A stretch of 64,000 nucleotides of DNA from Streptomyces albofaciens JCM 4342 (GTDB lineage Bacteria; Actinomycetota; Actinomycetes; Streptomycetales; Streptomycetaceae): the NCBI RefSeq assembly GCF_008634025.1, contig NZ_PDCM01000001.1, positions 4,248,501-4,312,500 on the forward strand, in the 5' to 3' direction. Numbering within the stretch: the stretch's first letter is position 1; the number at the start of each line of letters is the position of its first letter. Made by a program: the position numbers and the translations under genes. Below the pieces are notes generated by a model that saw only the letters and a program-made list of their open reading frames with translations, was not told the origin of the DNA and ran no database searches. Of this stretch, positions 34,320-43,221 are shown one piece after another.

Positions 34320-35423
34320 ATGTCAGACGAGACCTCCCTCGACTTCGCGCCCGACTACTCCCGGGCCCGCGCGCGATTCCTGGAGGCGGCACAGGAGACG
34401 GGCGCCCGCCTGCGGAGCTTCGTCCTGCCCGGCCACCGCGGGCCCGACGGCGGCGAACTCGCCGTCGACACCGCCTACCTGGGGCCGCCCGACCCGGTGA
34501 AGCTGCTGGTGACGGTCTCCGGAACACACGGCATCGAGGGCTTTTGCGGTGCGGCCTGCCAGACCCGGATCCTGCTGCGGGAAGGTGTCGCGGAGGCCGC
34601 CGTGGGGCCCGCGACCGGCGTGCTGCTGGTGCACGGCCTCAACCCGTACGGCTTCGCCTATCTGCGCCGCGTCAACGAGGACAACATCGACCTCAACCGC
34701 AACTTCGTCGACCACCACGCCCCGCCGCACAACGACTCCTACGACGCGGTGCACGGCACGCTGGTGCCGGCGGAGGGCAGTGAGTTCGACCCCGGCGAAC
34801 TGGTCGCGAACCTCACCGCGCTGCGCGACCGGCTCGGTCCACAGAGGCTCCAGGAGGCCGTGACCCGGGGTCAGTACCGTCACCCCGACGGTCTGTTCCA
34901 CGGCGGGCGGGCACCGGCCTGGTCCCGGCGGGTGTTCGAGACGGTGGTGGCCGAGCAGATGGCGGGCGCGGCCCACGTCGGCTACATCGACCTGCACACC
35001 GGGCTCGGCGAACGCGGCGCCGGCGAACCCATCTTCCGCGGCGGCCGCGACCCGGACGCCCGCCGGCGGGCCCGCCGCTGGTACGGCGAGGCGCTCACCG
35101 CCTCGGAAGAAGGCACGTCCTCCTCCACCCCGATCGTCGGCAACACGGCGACCGCCGTGGCGGACGGCCTCGGCGCCGGCAGCCGCCTGACCGCGATCAC
35201 CCTGGAGTTCGGCACCCAGCCGGGGCCCCAGGTGCTGCTGGCACTGTGCGCCGACACCTGGCTGCACCGGCACCACGCACCGGCCGACGCCGTACGGTCG
35301 GACCTCAAACAACTGATCCGCGACGCCTTCTGCCCCGACGACGCCGACTGGCGCGGGCAGGTGCTCCGGCGGGCGCGGGAGGTTTTCGCACAGGCCATCG
35401 CGGGACTCGCCGACGCCAAGTGA
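34320..35423 (+). CDS. DUF2817 / M14-like metallopeptidase-like protein
   Basis: The 367-aa product shows the DUF2817 signatures: SGTH70GIE73GFCGA (zinc-binding HxxE), NEDNIDLNRNF and YIDLH226TGLG (third zinc ligand). These are the carboxypeptidase-fold metal sites. It starts 107 nt after the previous gene, with a weak AGGCAGC leader. In the context of an 18-residue peptide it is a good candidate for trimming the basic leader or releasing a modified C-terminal fragment. It is the last rightward gene of the operon, followed by a strong hairpin. Confidence 0.86.
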   Translation: MSDETSLDFAPDYSRARARFLEAAQETGARLRSFVLPGHRGPDGGELAVDTAYLGPPDPVKLLVTVSGTHGIEGFCGAACQTRILLREGVAEAAVGPATGVLLVHGLNPYGFAYLRRVNEDNIDLNRNFVDHHAPPHNDSYDAVHGTLVPAEGSEFDPGELVANLTALRDRLGPQRLQEAVTRGQYRHPDGLFHGGRAPAWSRRVFETVVAEQMAGAAHVGYIDLHTGLGERGAGEPIFRGGRDPDARRRARRWYGEALTASEEGTSSSTPIVGNTATAVADGLGAGSRLTAITLEFGTQPGPQVLLALCADTWLHRHHAPADAVRSDLKQLIRDAFCPDDADWRGQVLRRAREVFAQAIAGLADAK

Positions 35424-35431
35424 CCGCCGGC

Positions 35432-35486
35432 CGGACGGCCCGGTCATGCCGGAGGGGGCTGCCCGCCGGCGCGACCGGGCCGTCCG
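35432..35486. terminator. Bidirectional terminator hairpin
   Basis: Perfect 14-bp arms CGGACGGCCCGGTC (35432-35445) and GACCGGGCCGTCCG (35473-35486) enclose a 27-nt loop that holds a further 5-bp stem. The element sits between the convergent DUF2817 and ATP-grasp genes, 8 nt and 12 nt from their stops. Confidence 0.85.
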
Positions 35487-35498
35487 CCCGTGCCGCCG

Positions 35499-36746
35499 TC
35501 AGACCAGGCCGGGCGGGTCGATCACCACCTTGGCCTCGATCTCCCGGACCCGCTTGGTGTCCTGGTCGAGAACCTCCTGGTCGGGGGTGGAGAGCAGCAC
35601 CCAGCCGAGGGTGGTGAAGAGGTCCTCGGTCCTGGGCACCCGGGAGCCGTTGGGGTAGCGGCAGGCCAGCTTCTGGAACGAGGCCAGCTCACGCGCCGCG
35701 TCGAGCACCTCCGCGTTGCTCATGGTGCCGCTGTTCGCGGCGGAGAGCCACACCACCCGGGTGGGCCGCACGATCTCGTATCCGGGGGTGAAGGCGGAGT
35801 CCAGATGGTGCCGTACGGCGCGGTCGATCTGGCAGTCTCCGGTCGCGAGCCGCGCGGCCTGCTGCGCACAGCCCCCGTCGAGGCGCGCCGCGATCTCGAT
35901 CAGCCGGGGGCCGTCGTCCGTCAGCATGATCTCGGTGTGGGTGCATCCCGTACGGATGCCGACCGCGTCGGCGACCTGGCGCGTGTAGGACTCCAGGACG
36001 CCGACCAGCGGGTCGTCGGGCTGCAGGTAGTCCTCCGCGTCGTAGACCCCGATGCGGTTCCCCCGGGCCGACTTGCTGTAGCGGACCACGGCCACCAGCC
36101 CCATCCGCCCGTCGACGGAGTAGGTGTCCACGACGAACTCGGTGCCCGAGGCGAACTCCTGGATGAGGATGCTGTCGTTCGTCAGGTCGAACATGTTGAC
36201 GGAGCCCAGCAGCCGCCGGAAGGAGGGCCGCCAGTCCTCGCCGGCCTCCACCTTGTGCACGCCGTCGGTGCCGCCGCTGCACCGCGGCTTGAGCACCAGT
36301 GCCCGTCCCTCCAGGCCGTTCTCCCGCAACCAGCTCGCCGCTTCCTCCTCGCTCGCGGTGGCGAACGTGCGAAGGTGCGGAACGCCCGCGCTCGCCACGG
36401 CCTGGGCCATGGGCCACTTGTCGCGGCGCGCCGCGGAGAGTCCGGGGACATTTCCTGCCCCCGGGGTCAGCTCTTCGACCAGCGCGTCCACGAGCCTGAC
36501 CGCGGACTCGTTGCCGGGAATGACGGCGACCGGATCATAGCCGCGCACGATGCCGACGAGCTTCGCGAAGTCCCCGTCGTGGAAGTGTGTCGCGTGGAAA
36601 GCCTCCGGTTTCCAGCCGTGCAGATACGATTTCAGCGGTGCCGGTGTGCTGAGCACCGCGACCGGTTCGACCCCGCGGGCCCGGAAGGCGTTGGCGTATT
36701 CGGCGGCCTCGGAATAGGGGTCGATCAGGACTACATGGCGTGGCAT
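35499..36746 (-). CDS. ATP-grasp ligase
   Basis: The 415-aa protein has an N-terminal Rossmann-like part (RHVVLIDPYSEAAEYANAF) and an ATP-grasp core. Visible features are LVLKPRCSGGTDGV (nucleotide loop), SILIQEFASGTEFVVDTYSVDG (hinge and strand), and HTEIMLTDDGPRLIEIAARLDGG (Mg-binding E and N/R region). Stand-alone ATP-grasp enzymes of this size ligate amino acids or attach an amino acid to a carboxylate through an acyl phosphate. It faces the peptide operon and probably forms a transcription unit with the MFS gene upstream (72-nt gap). It may join the peptide-derived residue to another building block. Confidence 0.9.
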   Translation of the reverse strand: MPRHVVLIDPYSEAAEYANAFRARGVEPVAVLSTPAPLKSYLHGWKPEAFHATHFHDGDFAKLVGIVRGYDPVAVIPGNESAVRLVDALVEELTPGAGNVPGLSAARRDKWPMAQAVASAGVPHLRTFATASEEEAASWLRENGLEGRALVLKPRCSGGTDGVHKVEAGEDWRPSFRRLLGSVNMFDLTNDSILIQEFASGTEFVVDTYSVDGRMGLVAVVRYSKSARGNRIGVYDAEDYLQPDDPLVGVLESYTRQVADAVGIRTGCTHTEIMLTDDGPRLIEIAARLDGGCAQQAARLATGDCQIDRAVRHHLDSAFTPGYEIVRPTRVVWLSAANSGTMSNAEVLDAARELASFQKLACRYPNGSRVPRTEDLFTTLGWVLLSTPDQEVLDQDTKRVREIEAKVVIDPPGLV

Positions 36747-36818
36747 CTGTGTGCTTCCCCTTCTGCGATGGTTCCCGCTGCTTGTGCGGTCTTCCGACGG
36801 GCGAATGCGATGCCCGCC

Positions 36819-38168
36819 CTAAGTTCCCGTACGGATCTCCGCGTCGGCCGTCCCGGAACCGCCGGCCCCGCCCGTCTTCTCCTCGCTTCCGCCGCTCTCC
36901 TCGCCCTTGTCCCCGTCCGCCGCGCCGGCCGTCGGACGCACCCCGCCCCAGGCGGCTGCCACGGCGATCAGCCCCACGATTCCGCAGCCGATCCACAGCC
37001 CTTCCCGGAAGCGGTTCCAGATCATCACTCCGATGAACGGGCCGATCGCGCTGCCGAGTCCGTACAGGGCGTTCGAGGCCCCCAGATAACGTCCCCGCAG
37101 TCCGGGCGGGCCCGCCTGCGCGGGGTAGGCGAAGAACAGGGACGGATAGCCGATGATCTCGCCGAGCGACCAGACGAGGGTGGCGATCACCAGTGCGGCC
37201 AGGCCCCAGGGCAGGGCGTACATGCTCATGCCGATGCCGGTCAGCAGCACACCGATGATCACCGCGGTACGGATCCGCCAGCGCTGCACCACCTTGGCGA
37301 CGAGGAGTTCGCAGGCGATGACGAGGAAGCCGTTCAGCGCGATCAGCACCGCGTAGACCTCGACGCCCATGCCGAGGTGGCGCACGGTCAGCGGCAGGGC
37401 CGAGATGTGCTGGATGTAGATCACCGAGCTGACGAACATCGCCAGCAGGAACAGCAGATAGCGGCGGTCGGCCAGCACCGCCAGGTACGAGGCCCGGGGG
37501 GCTTTCCCGCCGTCGCCCGGGCCGTCGGCCGCCGGCCCGGGCGTGTCCGGCGCGACATGCGGCAGGGTGGTCGCGACCACCGTGGAGAAGATCACCACGG
37601 CCAGCGCCTCGCCCCAGAACAGGAAGTCCCAGGAGACCTTGACGAGCGCGGCACCCAGCAGGGGCGCGGCCGTCGTGCCGAGGTTGATCGCCAGACGGCC
37701 CATGGCGAAGATCATGACGTGTCGCTCGGTCGGGGTGAGGTGGCTGATCACGCTGGTGGAGGCGGGCTGGTAGGCCATGCTGGCCGCACCGCTGACGCCG
37801 ATGACCGCGAGGATGGCCCAGTAGTTGTCCAGGTAGAGGACGCAGGGGAGCAGCACGGCGGACCCCAGCAGGGTGGACACGATCGTCAGCCGCGGCCCGA
37901 GCCGGTCGGACATCCCGCCGCCGATCAGCGTCCCGAGCACGGCGCCCCCGCCGTACACGCCGAGCGCGGCACCCGCCTGGGTGTCGGAGAAGCCGCGATG
38001 GGTCAGATACAGCACCATGAAGACCTGCACGAAGCCGCCCAGCCGGTTGATCATGGTGCCGGCCAGCAGGGACTTCACCGCTGTGGGGGACTCGCGCCAG
38101 ACCTGCCGCACGCCCGCGTGCTGCTTCCCGGCCCCGTCCGACGCTTTCGTCGCGTTGTTCTGTGCCAT
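36819..38168 (-). CDS. Major facilitator superfamily transporter
   Basis: The 449-aa protein has about twelve hydrophobic helices, the motif-A-like loop GGGMSDRLGPR after helix 2, and a Lys/Gly-rich loop in the middle (APDTPGPAADGPGDGGKAPR). The C-terminal tail is hydrophilic and Gly/Glu-rich. The ATG at 38168 was chosen because hydrophobic sequence begins about 30 residues later and homology-like sequence does not extend upstream. Most likely the exporter or self-resistance pump for the product of the adjacent peptide/ATP-grasp genes. First gene of the leftward unit, next to the long inverted repeat at 38509-38530. Confidence 0.92.
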   Translation of the reverse strand: MAQNNATKASDGAGKQHAGVRQVWRESPTAVKSLLAGTMINRLGGFVQVFMVLYLTHRGFSDTQAGAALGVYGGGAVLGTLIGGGMSDRLGPRLTIVSTLLGSAVLLPCVLYLDNYWAILAVIGVSGAASMAYQPASTSVISHLTPTERHVMIFAMGRLAINLGTTAAPLLGAALVKVSWDFLFWGEALAVVIFSTVVATTLPHVAPDTPGPAADGPGDGGKAPRASYLAVLADRRYLLFLLAMFVSSVIYIQHISALPLTVRHLGMGVEVYAVLIALNGFLVIACELLVAKVVQRWRIRTAVIIGVLLTGIGMSMYALPWGLAALVIATLVWSLGEIIGYPSLFFAYPAQAGPPGLRGRYLGASNALYGLGSAIGPFIGVMIWNRFREGLWIGCGIVGLIAVAAAWGGVRPTAGAADGDKGEESGGSEEKTGGAGGSGTADAEIRTGT

Positions 38169-38695
38169 GCGACTCACTGTGCGGACGGATCCGGGACGGC
38201 AACAGTGGCAGCACTGACGAGGAACCTCGAATTCCTGCCACCGCCCGCACGGTGCGCCCGTCCGGCAGCGGGCGGTCGCTAGGGTGCCGTCGTCATGCGG
38301 GCGGATGGCCGGGATGCGCCCCCGCCGAAAGCTCCCGAACGAAGAATTCCGGTAGGGCGACCGCGGCCCCAATGGTGTTCCCGCGTCCCGTGAATGCGGG
38401 CGCGGAGTGGACCGATGCGCGGCTTCCGCGGCCCCGGGCGCACTGCCGGCCGTCCCTGTCGATCATTGTTCCGCAACTTTTCCGAAAGCGCTTACCAGGG
38501 CGATCCGGCCATAGGACCAGGGTCCTATGGCGTGACTGAAATCGGCTGTCTACCATGGCCGTCATCCGGTCGAATTCAGTGTGATCGAAACCAGTTTGGC
38601 CGAGTCGTCTGAGTCATTCGGTTTTGCGTCGCTGTTCTCCATGTTGTCCATGGACCAGAATTCCAAGTTCAGGGAATGAAGACGGGGGTCGGACT
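38169..38695. other. Divergent regulatory region between the MFS and iron-dehydrogenase genes
   Basis: These 527 bp have no convincing gene; short frames on both strands lack codon bias and Shine-Dalgarno sites. The right half is richer in A+T than the surroundings and contains AAGCGCTT (38486-38493), the perfect inverted repeat at 38509-38530, and a T-rich stretch towards the dehydrogenase start. It must hold two divergent promoters. Confidence 0.6.
38509..38530. promoter_or_regulatory. Perfect inverted repeat, candidate operator (second copy of the GGACCA-NN-GTCCTAT element)
   Basis: Arms CCATAGGACC and GGTCCTATGG (10 bp each) are separated by AG. The inner part matches the element at 30235-30249 in front of the peptide operon. 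It lies 341 nt upstream of the MFS start and 166 nt upstream of the iron-dehydrogenase start. Dyad symmetry of this size fits a dimeric regulator. Confidence 0.7.
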
Positions 38696-40003
38696 GTGGC
38701 ATCGTTCGGATGGGCCGAGAATGCGCCGGAGCAGGAACGCATTATCAGCTGGCAGGCTCCTCCGCTGAAATTCGGTGTCGGCGCCACCCGGGAGATCGGC
38801 CACGCGTTGCGCGCGTCCGGTATCACCTCGGTTCTGCTGGTGACCGATCCCGTCCTGGCCGGGCTCGGACTGCCCGCCCGCGTCGCCAAGCAGATCGAGC
38901 AGGAGGGGATCCAGGTCGCGCTGTTCGACCGGGCCCGGGTGGAACCCACCGACGAGAGCTGCGCCGAGGCGGCCCGGGAACTGGCGGACCTCCAGGTGGA
39001 CGGTTACGTCGGCCTCGGCGGCGGCAGCTCGATCGACACCGCCAAGATGCTGAACCTGCTGCTGAGTCACCCCGGCCGCCCGGTACGCGACTACCTGAAC
39101 GCCCCGATCGGCGCCGGGTCCCCGATCCCCGGCCCGCTCAAGCCGCTGGTCGCGGTGCCCACCACGGCCGGCAGCGGCAGCGAGTGCACCGCCATGGTCG
39201 CCCTCGGCGTCACGGGCCTGAACGTGAAGACCGGCATCAGCGACCCGCGGCTGCTGCCCTCCCTGGCACTGGTCGACCCCGCGAACACGCTGACCCTGCC
39301 CCCGGCGGTCACCGCGGCGTCCGGGTACGACGTCCTGACGCACGCCTGCGAGTCGTACACCGCGCGCGCCTACGACCGGCGCCCTCCGTACGCCACCCCG
39401 GCGGACCGCCCGCTGTACATCGGCGCCAACCCGATCAGCGACATATGGGCGGAGCAGGCGCTGGAACTGGTGGGCCGCTACCTCAGGCGGGCCGTGCTCA
39501 ACCCCGACGACCTGGAAGCCCGTACGGGAATGAGCCGGGCCGCGAGCTTCGCGGGCATGGGATTCGGCAACGCCGGGACCCACATTCCGCATGCCTGCGC
39601 CTACCCGGTCGCCGGGCTGGTCCGCGACTACCGGCCGGACGGATACGAAGTCGGCCACGCCATGGTCCCGCACGGCGCCGCGGTCGTCTCCACCGCGGCG
39701 GCGGCCTTCGAGTTCACGTATCCGACCTCCCCCGAACGCCACCTGCGCGCCGCGGAGCTGCTCGGCGCGAATCTCGCCGGAGTCACCGCGGCCAACGGCG
39801 CGGACGTGCTTCCGGCGACGCTGCTGAGCATCGTGACGGACACCGGAGGGCCCGCCGGCCTGCGGGACTTCGGCTACGGCGCCAAGGACGTACGTGAACT
39901 CGTCGAGGGCGCGCTCAAGCAGCAGCGGCTGCTGGTGTGCTGCCCGCGCGACGTCACCGCGCGCGATCTCGAAAGGGTCATCGTCGGGTCGATGGCCCGC
40001 TGA
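38696..40003 (+). CDS. Iron-containing alcohol dehydrogenase (hydroxyacid-oxoacid transhydrogenase-like)
   Basis: The GTG at 38696 follows GGGGG; 435 aa. Motifs of group III Fe-ADHs are present: GGGSSIDTAKMLNLLL, PTTAGSGSECT, and the metal site with D in PISDIWAEQAL, H in THIPHACAYPVAG and GHAMVPHGAAV. The segment around the His residues is closest in pattern to ADHFE1-type hydroxyacid-oxoacid transhydrogenases, which interconvert 4-hydroxybutyrate and succinate semialdehyde. In this cluster a semialdehyde such as aspartate semialdehyde is a tempting substrate. It is followed after 59 nt by an aldehyde dehydrogenase, so a hydroxy acid, aldehyde, acid sequence is possible. Confidence 0.9.
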   Translation: MASFGWAENAPEQERIISWQAPPLKFGVGATREIGHALRASGITSVLLVTDPVLAGLGLPARVAKQIEQEGIQVALFDRARVEPTDESCAEAARELADLQVDGYVGLGGGSSIDTAKMLNLLLSHPGRPVRDYLNAPIGAGSPIPGPLKPLVAVPTTAGSGSECTAMVALGVTGLNVKTGISDPRLLPSLALVDPANTLTLPPAVTAASGYDVLTHACESYTARAYDRRPPYATPADRPLYIGANPISDIWAEQALELVGRYLRRAVLNPDDLEARTGMSRAASFAGMGFGNAGTHIPHACAYPVAGLVRDYRPDGYEVGHAMVPHGAAVVSTAAAAFEFTYPTSPERHLRAAELLGANLAGVTAANGADVLPATLLSIVTDTGGPAGLRDFGYGAKDVRELVEGALKQQRLLVCCPRDVTARDLERVIVGSMAR

Positions 40004-40062
40004 CGGCCGAGCAGCACCCCACCACCCCCCGCCTCCCCCGCGTCAAGGAGCTGGATAGAGCC

Positions 40063-41520
40063 GTGAGTCACGCATGTCTACCGGAGCACGCGGCTGTCAT
40101 CGCGGGGAAGAGGGTCCCCACCGGGCGGTGGATCGACGTCCTCGACCCGTCGGACGCCCGCCCCTTCGCCCGGGTCGCCCGGTGCGGCCCGGACGAGGTC
40201 CGAGCGGCCGTGGAAGCGGCCCGGCAGGCGTACGAGACAGTCTGGCGGTTCGTGACACCGGTGGAGCGCTCCCGTGCCTGCCGGCGGATCGCCGAGGCCC
40301 TGCGCGGTGAGCGCGAGGAACTGGCCAGGCTGGAGACCCTGGACACCGGCAAGCCGATCGGCCAGTCGCGGACGGATGCCGACGTCGCCGCCCGGTACTT
40401 CGACTTCTACGCCAACGCCGTGGAATCGCTCGGTGGTGAAACGATTCAGCAGCGGCCCGACCGCCTGGCCTTCACCCTGCGCGAACCGTACGGCGTGTGC
40501 GGGCACATCATCCCGTGGAACTACCCGCTGCAGATCGCCGCCAGGACCCTGGCCCCGGCCCTCGCCGCGGGGAACTGCTGTGTCCTCAAGCCCGCCGAGG
40601 ACGCGCCGCTGACCTCGCTCCGCCTGGCCGGCCTCGTGGAAGAGGCGGGACTCCCGGCGGGAGTCCTGAACGTCGTGCCGGGCTACGGGGAGGAAGCGGG
40701 AGCCGCGCTCGCCGCGCACCCCGGTGTGGACCGGATCGCGTTCACCGGCTCGCGGGAGGTCGGCGAGGCCGTGATGGCCGCCGCCGCGCGCAACATCGTG
40801 CCGGTCACATTGGAACTGGGCGGGAAGTCCCCGCAGTTGGTGCTCCCCGACTACGACGCCGAGCGGGCGGTGCCGCAGATCGTGGAGGCGATCACGGAGC
40901 ACGCCGGACAGAACTGCAGCGCCGGGAGCCGCCTGCTCGTCCACCGGTCCGTGCACGACGAACTGGTGGCCGCCCTCGCCGGGAGGTTCCGCGCGCTGCG
41001 CATCGGCCCGGGCATCGGCGATCCCGACATGGGGCCGCTCATCTCCGCGAAACAGCGTGCAAGAGTGCTCGCCCACCTGGCCGAGGCGCGCCGGGAGACC
41101 GAGGTCGTCGTCGGCGGCGGAGTGCCCGAGGGGGAGGCGTACGCGGACGGCTTCTACGTGGAGCCCACCCTCCTCGACCGGGTGACGCCCCGGCACCGCG
41201 TCTTCAACGAGGAGATCTTCGGCCCGGTCCTGTGCGTGTCGGTCTTCGACACGCTGGACGAGGCGGTCGCCCTGGCGGAGCACACCACGTACGGGCTGGC
41301 CGCCGGCGTCTGGACGTCCGACGTGACCACGGCCCACTGGCTCGCCGGGCGGTTGCGGGCGGGCCAGGTGTTCGTGAACGACTACAGCGCGGCCGGGGGA
41401 GTCGAGTTGCCGTTCGGCGGCTACCGGCGCTCCGGAATCGGCGTGGAGAAGGGGCTGGAGGCGCTGCGCGCATACACGCGGTGCAAGACGGTGGCGATCC
41501 ACGCGCGGATGCCTGCTTGA
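40063..41520 (+). CDS. NAD(P)-dependent aldehyde dehydrogenase
   Basis: The 485-aa protein contains all core ALDH motifs: PWNYPLQI, KPAEDAPLT, FTGSREVG (cofactor loop), TLELGGKSP (general base Glu), GQNCSAGSR (nucleophile Cys) and EEIFGPVL. The overall pattern is that of betaine-aldehyde or aminoaldehyde dehydrogenases. AAGGAG lies 13 nt before the GTG, slightly long. It is coupled by position to the iron dehydrogenase. It would oxidise an aldehyde intermediate to the acid; which one is not visible. Confidence 0.95.
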   Translation: MSHACLPEHAAVIAGKRVPTGRWIDVLDPSDARPFARVARCGPDEVRAAVEAARQAYETVWRFVTPVERSRACRRIAEALRGEREELARLETLDTGKPIGQSRTDADVAARYFDFYANAVESLGGETIQQRPDRLAFTLREPYGVCGHIIPWNYPLQIAARTLAPALAAGNCCVLKPAEDAPLTSLRLAGLVEEAGLPAGVLNVVPGYGEEAGAALAAHPGVDRIAFTGSREVGEAVMAAAARNIVPVTLELGGKSPQLVLPDYDAERAVPQIVEAITEHAGQNCSAGSRLLVHRSVHDELVAALAGRFRALRIGPGIGDPDMGPLISAKQRARVLAHLAEARRETEVVVGGGVPEGEAYADGFYVEPTLLDRVTPRHRVFNEEIFGPVLCVSVFDTLDEAVALAEHTTYGLAAGVWTSDVTTAHWLAGRLRAGQVFVNDYSAAGGVELPFGGYRRSGIGVEKGLEALRAYTRCKTVAIHARMPA

Positions 41521-41634
41521 CCCGCCCGCACTGTTGCCCCCCGAGCTCCGCGGAAATCCGAGCGGCCCGGGGAAGTCCGAGCCTCAAGGGAATCGCGAAT
41601 CGACCCATCCATGTCGGCGGAGGGAATTCGTAGC

Positions 41635-42138
41635 ATGTCAGGTGTTGCGCGAGGGACCGTTGCGGAGTCGAGTTACCAGCAGTGCTGCGAATTCTGCGGA
41701 GCGCCGTCCAGGCCCGTGGCGGCCCTGGTCAGGACGGTCGCCAACGCGTACAAGGCGCTCGGCGAGGCGCAGGACGCGCTCGAAGCCCAGGGGAAGCTGA
41801 TAAAGGACCTGCGGGCGGCCGCGAGACCGTCCCCCTCCGAAAAGGTCCTCGCGGCCCGGGCGGCGCTCGACCTCCTGACGGCCCGTGAGCGCCAGATCCT
41901 GGTGCTCATATCCCAGGGTCATTCCAATCGCAGTGTTGCCAGGGAGCTCGGAATTTCCGAGAAGACGGTGAAGAACCACTTGTCCGCGCTCTTCACCAAG
42001 GCGGGGGTGTCCGACCGTACGCAAGCGGTGGTCCTGGGGATCCGCAGCGGGATCGTCTCCCTCGACGAACCCTGCGGGGATGTGCCGCCGGCCGCGGGTC
42101 CGCGTGCGGGTCTGCCCGCCGATTCAGGTTCACGCTGA
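41635..42138 (+). CDS. LuxR-type helix-turn-helix regulator with N-terminal cysteines
   Basis: The ATG at 41635 was preferred over the in-frame ATG at 41611 because GGAGGG lies in between. The 167-aa product has a CC..C motif (QQCCEFCGAP) near the N-terminus, a short predicted coiled coil (AYKALGEAQDALEAQGKLIKDL) and a LuxR domain (about 78-140: LLTARERQILVLISQGHSNRSVARELGISEKTVKNHLSALF). It has no receiver domain, so it is a stand-alone regulator, perhaps metal- or redox-sensitive through the cysteines. A candidate reader of the palindromes at 30.2 and 38.5 kb. Confidence 0.9.
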   Translation: MSGVARGTVAESSYQQCCEFCGAPSRPVAALVRTVANAYKALGEAQDALEAQGKLIKDLRAAARPSPSEKVLAARAALDLLTARERQILVLISQGHSNRSVARELGISEKTVKNHLSALFTKAGVSDRTQAVVLGIRSGIVSLDEPCGDVPPAAGPRAGLPADSGSR

Positions 42139-42215
42139 AAGTATGAGTGTCGATCCGGTCATGGAACAGTGTGAAGGCTGTCAGAAGCCCACGCTTTACT
42201 GCCACATTGGGTCCC

Positions 42216-43190
42216 ATGCTGGAGAATGTAGCCGCGGTCCTGCTCGAAAACGTTCACCCATTCGAGCTGGGCGTCATATGCGAAGTATTCGGGCTCGACC
42301 GCAGGGAGGAGGGCCTGCCCGCGTACGACTTCGCGCTCGTCGCAGCGGAGTCCTCGTCGGTACGGGCGGTGCCCGGGTTCACCATCAGCACGCCCTACGG
42401 CCTCGACCGGCTGGCGGACGCCGACCTCATCGCCATCCCGGTCGGGGACGACTTCCACACCAGGGACTTCCCGCCCGCCCTGCTGGAAGCCCTGCGCCAG
42501 GCGGTGGCCCGGGGAGCCCGGGTGGTCAGCGTCTGCGTCGGCGCCTTCGTCCTGGGCGCCGCCGGGCTGCTCGACGGACGGCGCTGCACCACGCACTGGC
42601 GGTACGCCGAAGCGCTCGCCGAGCGCTTCCCCAAGGCCGAGGTCGAACCGGGAGTGCTCTACGTGGACGAGGACCCGATCCTCACCTCGGCCGGTACGTC
42701 GGCGGGCATCGACGCCTGCCTCCACCTGGTGCGCAAGCTCCAGGGCAGCGACGTCGCCAACGCCATCGCCCGGCGCATGGTGGTGCCCCCGCACCGGGAA
42801 GGCGGCCAGGCCCAGTACATCGAGCGGCCGGTCGCCCACTGCGGGGAGGACGGCGTACGCGAGGTGCTGGTCTGGGCCGAGATGCACCTGGACCAGGAGA
42901 TCAGCGTGGAGCAGCTGTCGGCACGGGCCTGCATGTCGCCGCGCACCTTCGCCCGCCGCTTCCGGACGGAGACCGGGACCACCCCCTACCGCTGGCTGCT
43001 GGCGCAGCGGGTGCTGAGCGCCCAGCGGCTGCTGGAGAACACCGACGAGACGATGGAGGCGATCGCGGCCCGTACGGGATTCGCCAACGCGGCGGCCCTG
43101 CGGTACCAGTTCGTGCGGTCCCTCAACACCACCCCCCACGCGTACCGGCGTGCGTTCCGGGGGCGGTTGTCCGGCACCACCAGGCAATGA
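42216..43190 (+). CDS. GlxA-family AraC regulator (DJ-1/PfpI domain + AraC HTH)
   Basis: The 324-aa protein has an N-terminal class-I amidotransferase-like domain (about 1-165; SVCVGAFVLGAAGLLDGRRCTTHW with the Cys elbow) and a C-terminal AraC double HTH (about 215-315; ISVEQLSARACMSPRTFARRF, TPYRWLLAQRVLSAQRLLE). The frame is open 69 nt further upstream, but the domain begins at MLENVAAVLLENVHPFELGV. Such regulators often control catabolic or secondary-metabolite operons. It follows the LuxR gene by 77 nt and precedes the aspartate-pathway pair by 31 nt. Confidence 0.92.
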   Translation: MLENVAAVLLENVHPFELGVICEVFGLDRREEGLPAYDFALVAAESSSVRAVPGFTISTPYGLDRLADADLIAIPVGDDFHTRDFPPALLEALRQAVARGARVVSVCVGAFVLGAAGLLDGRRCTTHWRYAEALAERFPKAEVEPGVLYVDEDPILTSAGTSAGIDACLHLVRKLQGSDVANAIARRMVVPPHREGGQAQYIERPVAHCGEDGVREVLVWAEMHLDQEISVEQLSARACMSPRTFARRFRTETGTTPYRWLLAQRVLSAQRLLENTDETMEAIAARTGFANAAALRYQFVRSLNTTPHAYRRAFRGRLSGTTRQ

Positions 43191-43221
43191 GCCCCGCACG
43201 GGGGCCGACAGGAGGACGTGC

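Noticed and set aside
38486..38493. AAGCGCTT palindrome as a LacI-type operator
   Set aside because: Flanks do not extend the symmetry and no LacI-family regulator is in the window.
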